From Rhynchonema sp. JSB1_4 (Eukaryota; Nematoda; Chromadorea; Monhysterida; Xyalidae): a stretch of 64,000 nucleotides of DNA. The notes below the pieces were generated by a model, which was not told the DNA's origin, searched no databases, and saw only the letters and a program-made list of their open reading frames with translations. Position 1 is the stretch's first letter. Every line of letters begins with the position of its first letter. A program made the translations under genes and the position numbers. Of this stretch, positions 1 to 10,456 are shown one piece after another. The stretch covers positions 1 through 64,000 of the forward strand of contig JASAMV010005349.1 in the NCBI GenBank assembly GCA_030248065.1, written 5' to 3'.

Positions 1-41
1 CAGAATACTTTTTTACAAAACAATCATTTTTGTGATTTCAG

Positions 42-2906
42 ATCCACAACGATCGATATCGAAAATCGTCTGTTGACCAAATACCGCGCCACGTGTGGCC
101 TGCCACGTCAGTACTACGAAAAGGGCGTCTCGTTGTGGTTAGTAGAAAGCGCGAGCTCAGATTCCACTTTAGTTCCACATGAAACATCAGCTTCTTTCAG
201 CGAGGAATAACTGCGTCCGATCCGAATTCTGACTGATTACTGTAAGGCGCATTCGCTACAACCACCGATATTCGAGGACTACGGCAACTATGCTGATCCG
301 ATCGCCTATATTGGAGAGGAGGAGTTTAGATTGAGCCAAATGGTTGGGAATTTCACTGTAACAAAAGTTTGCCCGAATTATCAAGTAATTTCAGTGAAAT
401 TTGACTGCAGGAACCGCCAGGCAGCAGCGATCAGTCGATCAATCTCGGTCCGCCCAAACAACGACTCGCACTCGCATTGTTGCATCGAATCGGTTTGGTT
501 TTTGCGACTATTTCAAAATCTAAAATTTTTGTGCGTAATGTTTTTATGGTGACTTATTCACGATAATGTTGCCACCAGCTGATGTTACCCGTATGATTTC
601 AGGTCTGGTGCCGGAGCACATTGAAACGCGTGTGTTGAGCAAAGACAAGGAGTGCGGAAAGACAAAGGGATTGGTGCAGGTGAAACTTTACCAAAACTTG
701 TATCTCAAATCACAAAAGTGGTGATAATGATCGTTTCAGATGTGGGTGGATCTATTCCCACAAGAGTTCGGTCCTCCCCCGCCGGCGGTTGATATCGGGC
801 CACGCGAACCGATACAATTGCAACTGAGAGTGGCTGTGTTCGATACGAGGGATTGTGAACTGCCGGGAGCGACGGTCGGTTTAGACTGTAAGGTACCGTA
901 TTCGACCGTAAAATGTAGAGACCGTCAATTCCAGACACCTGACCTCTACGTGAAGGCATTCATCGCTGGTGAGGACAGCACGCAACGCACAGATGTACAA
1001 TACGGCTGCTCGGATGGTGCGGCGTCGTTCAATTACAGATTCGTGTTCAATGTTGGCTACGATCCGTGGGACCGTAAGTTGTCAACAGCGCGATTGTACG
1101 GCCTCCATGATCAACTTGAACAGCCTGTGACAAATTCGCCACTCTCAGGTAAACTGGTGGTGACCAAAAAGAAGAAATGGTATCAGAAGTTATTCGGACG
1201 CGGCAATCGAACCGAACACGTCAGACCTGAACTGGTGTGCATAATTGCTGATGTTTCATATTGATTAAACCATGTAAAGAATTGAAAAACACAATTTGAG
1301 GTTGTTCAAATCTGGGACAATCGCAAATTGAGGAAAGATCAATATCTGGGCCAAATTCGAATGAATCTGTTGAAGATGGAGGAGGGACAAAGCGAGCCCA
1401 GCCAAATGGTGAATGTCTATGAACCACCCAGCAGTCCGATGCGGGTCAGTGTGGAACATTCTTGCCGTTTTCCTGCCTTTTTACAATTTTTGCGCAGAGT
1501 ATGTAAGTACTACCCTAGCAAGACAAAACAATTTACCAAAGTCCTATTCACACAGGTGTTCACCAAATCGGCCGATTGGTGCTGCACGAATGTGTGTTTC
1601 TGCTGCGCGTGGTGTTGTGGTCCGGCAAAGGGCAAGTTCACCACCGCCAGTCGGGTTGGTGCAACACGATTTTCTCTTTCATTACTTTTAATGGTCCTGG
1701 TCTGGATCCTCAATGTGATATATTTTTTATCACAGTTGTACCTCGACGACAAAGCCAATCGATTCTCATTCATCCGTCAACGACATGCGTACGGCTGGTG
1801 GCCGTGTTCGCGGTTAGCCTAACACTGAACCTGAATTTAGGCCTAAACATTCGTGTCTGACATTTGCTTCTCTACTGGTAACGGTTTGCAGGGAGGAGTT
1901 TGCACCTGATCCTCAAGGCAAAAATAAAGGATGGTTCGGATTCGGAAAGAAAAAGAAGAAGGAACCGCAGGAAAAGGAAAAGGAAAAGGAAGAGAAAGAG
2001 AAAGAGAAAGAGAAGAAGGACAAGTTGAGTGATGCCGAGACCGCCAGTACGACGGTAATACAAATGCCTAGTTTTTCACACTGATATTTGAGCACAAGTT
2101 TTCGGAAAAATTCTCGAGTTTTTTTTTAAAAAAACTTTCCAGGAAATCGAGAGCGAAACGGGTGCGAGCGGTAGTGAGGAGTCAACGAAGACCGAGGCCG
2201 CCAGTGACGAAAAATTGTTGAGTGACGAAGGAGGTATGGGATTGGATTTTATGTTTGAAACATCACCGCACCCTCCAGAAACATTCTTCTGCAGAGACCC
2301 AAATGCGTCGTGTGGTCGGTGGGAAAGTGAAAATGCAACTTGATCTCGTGCCCACGTCATACGCGAAAAAGTACCCGGTGGGCAAGGCGCGAAAAGATCC
2401 GAATTCGGTGGGTTTGGCAAAGTTGACCTGCACTCGGAATTAATCTATAACACACTGCTCTTGAGATGTGAAACGCAGCCTAGACGATTACATTCACATG
2501 ACCTAATTTGATCAAACGTGTGAAGATAAACTGACTGTGACTGATGTTTCAACCTAATTAAATGACCACAGTTTACGCTCTGACAAATTCGAGCTTTTCT
2601 AAAAACACTATATTCCAGGACCCACACCTGTCCAAACCGTCGCGACCCACGTTCGATTCATTCTGGTTGACCTCGCGTATCAAGGGTCTGTTCAAGAAAG
2701 TCGGTTGTATCGGTGTATGCATCGCCGTTGTCATTGTTGTGATCGGTTAGTCGATGATTTTCTCTTGGTTTCAATTTACACCATAAATATAAAAGAAAAG
2801 GAAGCTTTTAGCCGTCGTGCTGCTCGCGTTCCTGCTCGCGGCACCCGAGATGCTGCCGATTGGTCGCGGATACTACGGATACGGGTACGGGGGATACAGA
2901 TACTGA
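42..2906 (+). CDS. Ferlin family protein, 3' part (last C2 domain and membrane anchor)
   Basis: Ferlins are tail-anchored C2-domain proteins of membrane fusion and repair. The 5' part lies outside the window. Exons read: 42-137, about 201-342, 603-679, 740-1234, 1301-1444, 1556-1654, 1736-1812, 1892-2054, 2143-2233, 2295-2407, 2619-2745, 2812-2906. Exon 1 encodes ENRLLTKYRATCGLP. Later exons give the ferlin hallmarks MWVDLFP, DLYVKAF, TDVQYG, FNYRFVF, VQIWDN and GWWPC. These are the C2F domain. A Lys/Glu-rich low-complexity insert (1940-2040) follows, then one hydrophobic segment (GCIGVCIAVVIVVIAVVLLA) and a short Gly/Tyr tail ending in TGA at 2904. A Cys-rich exon (1556-1654) is unusual. From 603 on all phases agree. 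Near 200-342 they do not: an in-frame TAA (208-210) follows the first acceptor, so that exon is damaged or mis-modelled. AATAAA is at 2942. Confidence 0.88.
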
Positions 2907-3409
2907 ATGGAAAAAGAGAAAATATAATGACTTTGAGCAAAAATAAATGTGTGAATAGTGAGACAGAGTGATTTTGTACGGTTATTCATTTATTTGTACG
3001 GTCGGCGCTTGTTTACGTGACTTTCGAGTGAGTGTCTTTGATGCTGGTTTTAGTGAGAAATATTAGAAGTTGTTTTTTATAGATTATTCCGTGATATAAT
3101 ACAAAATATATTTTGGCTCGATTCATGATTTATATTGAACGTCAGACAAATCTCGTGTTAAGCAGAACATTACTAGAGGGTTTTGGAACGAATAAAATTG
3201 AAGGTGTGCCGCAATGGGAAGTTGACGAAAAATGGAAATTGAAAATGTGTGAGAACTGTGATCATGCCATAGTTACTAATCTTTCTTTTGTGCAGCACCA
3301 ATGGGCTATGAGCATGATACCAAAGCCAAGAAATTTTCAATGTTGCATCTGGCGTTAGAAAGTCCGTATGCTATGAACAAGACAATTATCGGTGGGGAAA
3401 CCCTAATTG

Positions 3410-3637
3410 AGGGTGATATTTTCGAAACGGTGTAAAGGTCAGTTGGGTGTAAAGGTCGGTGGAAAGCTCGGTCGACAGCTCAGTGTGATAGACCTCGAAG
3501 TAAACTTGAAACATTCCACGTTAATAACAGGCAATGTTTCACGTTTACACCGAGCTACGCCGACCGAGCTTTCGACCGAACTTTACGCCGACCTTTACGC
3601 CCAACTGACCTTTACACCGTTTCGAAAATTCCACCCT
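3410..3637. repeat. Foldback (inverted-repeat) element
   Basis: The left arm begins AGGGTGATATTTTCGAAACG and the right arm ends CGTTTCGAAAATTCCACCCT. Arms of about 60-80 bases match with few mismatches. The loop contains TGAAACAT (3510) and ATGTTTCA (3533) as a facing pair, an arrangement seen in other elements in this window. No clear target-site duplication was found, so the superfamily is unassigned. Confidence 0.75.
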
Positions 3638-3895
3638 GAGTCATGTGGCCAATTGGTGCATTCGCGGTGTCTGATGCACTGCTCGTCTGCGAAAGCAGAT
3701 CGCAACGGGTGGCAAAAATATGCTGTACAACCCATTAGACAACATTTAAACGTTTGCTTGGTGTTGAAAACAAATGCAAGTCGAAAGCAATTCAGAAAAA
3801 CCGTGTTATTATGTCCAAAACACGGCCTGTTGAGTCACTGCAGCAGACAGAGAGAGATGTGTGCTTGCTAGATCAAGCAACGCACGTGCAATGAA

Positions 3896-4000
3896 CAGAC
3901 ACACACACAGCCACGCACACACGTTATATATGCACACACCAAGCGCACACACGCACATAAAATACAGGCTGTCCAACACACACACACGTTATCTTGTGCA
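3896..4000. repeat. CA/AC-rich microsatellite
   Basis: Imperfect (AC)n/(CA)n tract interrupted by GCAC and CGTTATAT blocks, directly upstream of the tRNA gene. Confidence 0.75.
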
Positions 4001-4052
4001 CACAACCAGGCAGCCCAGTATTATATAACACCACATGGCTGCCGAGAACAAC

Positions 4053-4058
4053 GCTTCT

Positions 4059-4119
<61 letters not shown>

Positions 4120-4126
4120 AGGAGCG
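4053..4126 (+). tRNA. trnN: tRNA-Asn (anticodon GUU)
   Basis: A 74-base cloverleaf. The acceptor stem GCTTCTG pairs with CAGGAGC (one G-T pair) and the discriminator base is G. The D arm contains GCGCAATCGGTTAGCGC. The anticodon is GTT at 4087-4089 in loop CTGTTAA. The T arm is GGTGG-TTCAAGC-CCACC. There is no intron. A T-run at 4132-4135 can serve as the RNA polymerase III terminator. It closely matches the conserved animal tRNA-Asn. Confidence 0.97.
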
Positions 4127-5540
4127 AACACTTTTGCCTGTTTCGCATTATATTTTCATCCCATTTTACTATTTTTAGTTTTTTTGTAAAAATTTTAGGC
4201 ACCTGCAAGCAAAGGTCTATTTTAACTTAGTTTCGGAAAAACACGATAAAACAATCTGCCCCAACAAAAACAATACAGCGTCAGAATTTCCCCAAAATGA
4301 CACTTTTTAGTGGTTTGCATAATGTATGTTCAAAATTACCTCGCCCACGTAAACACGGATAAAAAGTGACGTTTCAGAGTATTTGGACAGTCTTCAGTTG
4401 AGTACAGCCAGCCCACAAGTTCATCTATCACAATCACAATTAATTTCATTGAAAAGGAAAAGGTCCTACAGTATAATATATCGTCCAATCGTCGATATGA
4501 TAACGAAAGCAACACCGCCACCCACACACGACTTTGGCACCTTTTGTTTCGCTATGAGTATCCGCAAGTATGTATATAAAAAAAAATTTTTATATACCTA
4601 TGGTTATAACAAACGTGTATATTTTGAGGCAACGTCTGACAAAAAGTTCAGTGGGCGACTGACAACCAAACGCGTCTACAGAATTTGTAAAAAATATTTC
4701 TGTTGAAAGTGTTCCTGTCCCTGCTCTTGTTTCACGCGTGTCACATCGTGCCTGTTCGAAGACGATGGATTTTTTAGGTGGGAATTGCCGGATGACGTTA
4801 AAAAAACGAAAACGTTTATGAAGCACACTCGGATTCAATGTCCTAAGCTTTGAAAGGTTCACAAGTGAATCGAGTGAATTTCAGATCCACCCAATCCACG
4901 AATCCCTGGTTGAGCTCACGCAGGGCCTGCTATCTACCACTGAAGGGTGCCAATGCAGAACTCAGGAAAAAAACGTACGTTGGAATTAGGTATACACTCG
5001 AGTCTCTCTGTAATCCACGTCTAAAAATACTGGATTCCTCTCGAAAGTCAACACAACAGTAACCACTGAGAGCGACGCAGTATCCCTCGATGCAAAACGC
5101 GTCTTCTGTCGTAGCGAGCACCATCACTGGTCGACACCTAGCCACGAGATGGTAGATGCCATGTATTACAGGATCAGGATCAGGCGATAGTTGGGCACGA
5201 AAGGCACCGAACATGGTTTGCCTTATTTGCAACTCTTGTCCAAATCAGCGGTCAGGAACTCAGCGAGAGAAAAAATTGATACGCAACGCGTGGCACATTG
5301 AAAATCGAACATCAAGTTTTCGTTTCCGCAGGATGTATACATTTCGATTTGTTCATGTTCGTCAAGACAAAATAATCTTGTATGGTCAAACAATGCAAGA
5401 AATACAAAGACAGGCAAAGTTTCGCAAGCTCTCTCGTCAAATCTGTCCATTTTGATTTTTTCAGCAAGTTGTTTCGATAAAACGTGGTTAATTTTGAAAT
5501 AAAGCAACTAGTTTTTTTCGTACTGCATTGTACATAACGT
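4127..5540. other. Intergenic region, no gene resolved
   Basis: About 1.4 kb. Open frames on the minus strand at 4930-5232 and 5223-5507 are cysteine-bearing (for example CIEGYCVALSGYCC) and could be exons of a small secreted protein. I could not connect them with consistent splice phases, so no gene is called. A plus-strand frame after TTTCAG at 4885 is also open but unrecognised. Confidence 0.4.
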
Positions 5541-6185
5541 TCATGGTTTTGATCGAATTCGTTTTCGCTGATCCCATTCTTGGTAGATCACGATGCACAC
5601 AACGGTAAGGATGCTCACGATCGCAACGCCCCCTGCTTGAAGTCAGGCAGGAGTACAGTATGTCGTTTGGAGCAATGACTTTAATGAACATTGTGGACTA
5701 AGTTTTTGCTTACCAATAACGATAACGGTTAAAAGAATCACATTCCAATCAACTTTTTCTTCCCTGCGAAGTGTGGCACACGAGCGTGTGAACAATCGTT
5801 GCTGTGCTGGATTAAATAATGTATAGTTTGATTGATCAATTGATTGATGAATGCGCTAGTTATTGTTTAATAAAGTAATTGAAATAACACCTTTGAGACA
5901 CGGTTTCACAGTCGGACTCCATTCACCTGCCTGGCATGTCACTGTTTGGTCTGTCTTTTCCCTTTCTATTTCGTATCCTTCGTTGCATTTGATGGTGATG
6001 GTGGAATGGGGCAGAAACGTTTTGATGTCGGCTGGACGGACTGTGCCGTGTTGGGGGGAAATCGCAGCACATTCTTTTATCAACTCTTTGTTGGTGTTGT
6101 TGTTTGTGTGTTGCTGTTGTGACACAACACTTGCAAACAACACCAACAACAACATTGAGATGGGATGTGGTCGGTGGTTGGTCAT
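5541..6185 (-). CDS. Small sushi (CCP) domain single-pass membrane protein
   Basis: Two exons: 5891-6185 and 5541-5632, joined in phase 1; about 128 residues. Residues 1-22 are a signal peptide (ISMLLLVLFASVVS). Residues 35-98 form one complement control (sushi) module, with cysteines in CAAISPQHGTV, IKCNEGYEI, VTCQAGEW and PCLK in the usual four-cysteine order. The second exon gives a hydrophobic span (GGVAIVSILTVVCIVIY) followed by a basic 15-residue tail (QEWDQRKRIRSKP). The predicted form is a type I membrane protein with one extracellular sushi domain. The family normally binds proteins or carbohydrate; the ligand here is unknown. The intron is 258 bases, and an extra in-phase exon inside it cannot be ruled out. 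It is unusually short for a CCP protein. Confidence 0.75.
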
Positions 6186-6594
6186 GATATTGATTGATGT
6201 TGGAATGCTGTGAATAGCGTGGATGGAAATACAGTTGACTTGTCTGTGAAAAAGTTATGAAACACGAGGGATCGAATCATCATTGAATCGCCACGACCAC
6301 ATTAAGCTGGATAGTAGCATTTTCGTTCAATCAAACTGAGTATGCACATGGTCCAGATTCAAGACACATTCAGCAGTATCTGTCATGCAAGACCTGTTAA
6401 TCAGGTAAGGTATACTCTTGCATTATAGTTATTTTTGGAAACTGCTGCCGCAGTTGTTATTTTTATAGCAATTTCCGCAACACAAATGCATTGATCTGCA
6501 ATTTGTACTGTATAATGGACAAATGCTACACGATCTCCAGTTTGGAAGGAATAAAATTTTCTTCAAGCAAAGTATAACAACTAAAATTCGGTCT
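6186..6594. other. Intergenic region, nothing recognised
   Basis: Contains the upstream flank of the sushi gene and the downstream flank of the orphan acidic exon. No coding, RNA or repeat signal that I could support. Confidence 0.4.
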
Positions 6595-6800
6595 TCAGAC
6601 ACTGCTTTCACGAATCGGAAGTGGTGGCAGTTGGCGTCTGCGTCTGTGCAACACACTCGGGGTCGGTCGGTCTGGAATGGCATCCGGTTGGATTACGGTA
6701 GATTCCGATCCGGCACACGAACTGTCGCTCCCGAACTGCAGCTCTTGCTCGTCTCCGGTTTCTTCTACTTCGTCTTCCAGTTCAGTTGAAGATGATTCTT
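6595..6800 (-). CDS. Orphan acidic exon ending in a stop
   Basis: On the minus strand an acceptor (CGTTTCAG) at 6801-6808 opens a 206-base phase-1 frame that ends in TGA at 6595-6597. It starts EESSSTELEDEVEETGDEQE, continues Ser/Pro-rich and becomes basic near the end (HRRRRQLPPLP). It lies downstream of the zinc-finger gene on the same strand. It could be an alternative last exon of that gene, since the phase-1 acceptor would suit its phase-1 exons, or the end of another short gene. A TTATAAATA box lies about 40 bases upstream. No domain is recognised. Confidence 0.4.
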
Positions 6801-7030
6801 CTGAAACGAAATGTATACATTTTTTTCATTTGCCGCGAAAGTGCTTATTTATAACGGTCATCAGAGTGCACGCAGAGAGTGCCGAGCAGGAAGATGCCTG
6901 TTGGTGAGTGCAGTGTATGTCTAACTGCACAGCCACTTGGGAGATTGGCAGTTTGTATACATGAACGCAAGCGTTATTGCCAGTCACCTTGTGCGTCTTG
7001 TGCCACTTTCACCTTCATGCCTAATGCCAC

Positions 7031-9328
7031 CTAAAACTCGACAATTCGCTCGCCGTATCCAGCGACGATCTCAGTCAACGGTTCAACTTCAATTGTAATC
7101 GCACGTCGTTGCACTGGCACCGCGGCACCGTGACGCGTACGCACTTTGTGGTGGTACAACTGCTTGCTGCAAAACATTGGTGGAGGTTGGCATCCAAAAT
7201 AATCAACAGTTAATAATTAGCACCTCCATGCCCCTTGTTATCATGCACATCGGCTCCACACTGGAAAGTCAAAATGAAGGCTAGAAGGCATCTCAATCTT
7301 TGTCTCACCTGTATTTGAACGTTTCGCCACACATGTCGCACATGTGGTCCGGTTTGTCGTAGTGTTTCCTGAATTCAGAGACTTCACAATTTTATCCCTT
7401 AACCACCCGTTTTATTCCAATATTTTTATACCACTTTTGTCCATTCCCACCTCATGATGTGTCGTTTGACGTGGTAGGACTTGACCGATCGATAGTCACA
7501 GTAGTCACACGCGTACGGCTTGTCGTCCAAATGACGGCGTACGTGTTCGGCCAGATGTTTCATCTGATAATGGGTTGCAGGTCAATTAGGCGTGAGGCTC
7601 AATCAAAGGATGAACCTGAGCGAATCCCTTGTCACAAATGGGACACATATGCGGTCGGGGATTGTCCGAGTGCTTGAGCGCGTGTATCTTCAGTCGCGCG
7701 CGTGTTTTGAAGATTTCCCCACAATCCGCACACGTGTGGTCAACGGGCGGCTTGGGCGCACGCGGACGGCGCGCTTTACGCGGCGCTTTGCCTGATTCTG
7801 AAGGGGAAAAAGGAGGTTGATGCGAGTGAAACATCAGAAACATTTATTGGCACAACGCTCACTCGGCAAGCCCATCGGGTCTGTGGCATCTGTGCTCAAG
7901 TACATCGTCGGTGTATTTGAGTCTGCAAATGAACCAATTTCTCGCACACGGTTAACACAATCCTCCATTCAACCAACCCCCAGGTGGCATTGAACTTGGT
8001 TCCGATTTCACCACCGGTGTTTTCAGGTCTGGAACAAGACAAGAATTATTGTATCTACAAATGTCCGAACGGGGTGATGTTTCACACTCACGTTGCATCA
8101 GTAGATCAATCGAGCTCATACAATTTGTGGATGCGGCTGGGGGAACGGGATCTGAACAGATTTCTTATCGCATTGCAACTTAATATTGTCAGATTGAACG
8201 TGCAATGTTACAAAACTCACACAAAATCGGCAAGTCAAGCGAACCGAACGCAGTTAGAGATGCCGTCGGGTGGTGGTTATCTGAAGATTGACTATTGGTT
8301 CACCCATGAAAAATTACGTTAATAGTCATCATCTACAAAACATTCCAGGGTAGTCAACGATCCAAGTTCTTTTTGAGTTGGCACCTGGTGCATCAATCGA
8401 TTGACAAACGTCGGTATTGATCACAGATTGGGTGGAATCCGGACCGATCGGTTCAGTGTTGGCATCTGAACGAATAATGAATACAATCGAACGAAACGAT
8501 GAGCAGTAACTAATGCAAGTTCCCTCTGTAAAACATTTCAAAATCGAGTGTCATACCTGAGTTATCAACCATCGTGCCACAAACATCCGATTTCGCGAGG
8601 GAAAATGTGGAGTCCGGGACCATTGAAAGAGCCAAAGCTGTGGGGTCTGGGCAAATAAACGTACAGGTTGGTGAATGAGCCACGATCATAGACAAAATGT
8701 TATAACATCCAGTTTAAGTTTCCCACCTGTTGATTCAATTGAATCACATACGTCTGGCTTCGTGATTGACTGGTTGGAGTTCGAGATCTTCGGCTTGAAA
8801 ACCGCTACTTGGTCTAAATCTAATTCTGATTATTTCATAAATTAAAAGGTCATTAAATCAAATAATTAAAACAGTTTCAAACCATTAATCAAAATCGAGT
8901 CAATCAAGTCTCCATCATCAGCGTCCATCTTGATCATTGGCTGCGCGCAATCCGAGTCCATCGATTTGGTCAACGGTGGGGCAGCTGAGTAATTTGTGCA
9001 TCGTAAATGAACGAGATTGCCGTAGTTTTACAGCAGATCACACTTCAAACAACACTGTGCCTCACCTGTTGTGTCCACATGGTCAGCAGCATCGATGTTT
9101 GATTGAGTTGAATCGGCGTCCATTGAGATGATCGGCAGTGGAATGGCAGCTGACAGATTATGACAGGTCGGATTTTGTTAGTATTCGCTTTGTAAATCAG
9201 GGTAACCAATGGCGTTTAACTGACAAAGTAGCGCCGACCTCACCTGACATGTCAATTGGACCAAAAATATCCATATTCAACGTGGATTTTCCAGAATTTG
9301 AATCGTTCTCAGCATCACAATCGATCAT
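7031..9328 (-). CDS. C2H2 zinc-finger protein with four fingers and a repeated-exon acidic N-terminus
   Basis: Fourteen exons, all in phase, 420 residues: 9244-9328, 9066-9149, 8883-8984, 8727-8825, 8557-8646, 8385-8465, 8221-8280, 8092-8151, 7978-8028, 7863-7922, 7616-7797, 7451-7563, 7309-7368, 7031-7166. The last four exons encode tandem fingers: CADCGEIFKTRARLKIHALKH, which is CX2CX12HX3H, then CPIC-to-H-RRH, CDYC-to-HIMRKH and CDMC-to-HKVRTRH. The linkers (LDDKPY, YDKPDH) are of the KP type. This predicts a sequence-specific nuclear DNA-binding protein. The nine exons before them are all phase 1-1 and encode Asp/Ser/Thr-rich segments, several with the motif (S/T/P)DVC-x-(S/T)-(I/M). The start at 9328 is the first Met of an open exon; further 5' exons are possible. 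It is not a family I can name. Confidence 0.85.
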
Positions 9329-10456
9329 TTCGGTCGAATTCGTTTTGTCGATGGTGATTGGCAGTACAATTTACAAATTGTTGACACGCTAAGATCTCAA
9401 AAAAAACATGAAATTTTTGCGGTAAAAAAAGCAATAAATAAACCAACTATTATCAATTTTCATCAGAACTCATTGTCGTGGCAGACAAACAACGACGCGC
9501 TGTAAAATGAAAAGCCACGGTGAAGACGGTGAAACATTGAATGTGGCACACAATTCGATGGAACATCGGCTACGATTCAAATGATTACAAATTTGTATTT
9601 CCTTGAATATTCCGGGTGCGTTGACATGTGAGACGTCGGTTGATCTTTCCCAAGATATTTTGTGAGACGACTTGTGAACTTTGCAATCGCAATCGGCCAC
9701 TCGCACAAATGGAATGTCATCTGCATGTCAAATTGAACGACTGTCTAGCAACAACGTTTTAGTTAACCCTGAGAATATACACCTAACTCTTCGTGCAAGT
9801 ACCACAGGTTGGACGGCGAATGGAAGCTGTTGCAGAATGTGTATCAGGGGATCATTGTTTAAGACTGACAGTGTAGCGTAGTTTGTCATGTTTGAGCAAA
9901 TAAGGCGATCACTCTCACATTTTTGCTATCATTAGTATAATACTATTGCTTGCTTGTTGCTGTAGCTTTATTGTTGCAACACTGTTTTTTAATCAAGGAG
10001 TTCTATTGAGCCACACCTACAGCACAGCCAATGTAAAATGTCATGCAAATAAACTTTAATCCTGCATAGGAATCGAACGGGGATGAACTTTTCTGATCGG
10101 GATTCAGAATGGATTAAAAGTATCTGTATCGGGATCGGAATTTTGAGACTGGCAGTTATTTTTTCAAGATTCGGATCGTTTTTTGAATTAACTGGGATTT
10201 GTCTTGTTTCAACATCAACGATATCTGCATGCTTCGCTGTGTATTCAGTCGCGTTTTTTATAGCGTTCGAATAACAAAAGAGGTGGTAAACTACGTACAT
10301 ATACAAAAATTGAACTGGCAATAACAGGGCTTCCAGATGTATGCGTATACAGCATGAAAAACAGGACAGAGATCTCGATCATAAAAATGACTTTCAAGAC
10401 GGTCATAATATAGCATCGGTGAATACTTGCACTTGGTATTGATGTAAGAAAATCCA
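9329..10456. other. Intergenic region between zinc-finger gene and HOGA1
   Basis: Upstream flank of the zinc-finger gene and downstream flank of HOGA1. Short open frames on both strands have no domain and no consistent splice chain. TGAAACAT occurs at 9529. Confidence 0.4.

Larger units (their letters stand above)
2907..4052. other. Intergenic region between ferlin and tRNA-Asn
   Basis: It holds the ferlin poly(A) signal (AATAAA, 2942), one foldback element (3410-3637) and a CA-rich microsatellite (about 3896-4000). The open frame at 3407-3871 runs across the foldback element and has no recognisable domain. I see no supported gene here. Confidence 0.6.

Noticed and set aside
4930..5507. Cys-bearing minus-strand frames
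   Set aside because: They could be a secreted protein, but no consistent start, splice phase or known domain could be assembled.
7459..7820. Plus-strand ORFs over the zinc-finger exons
   Set aside because: Shadows of the minus-strand finger exons, which show clear C2H2 spacing.
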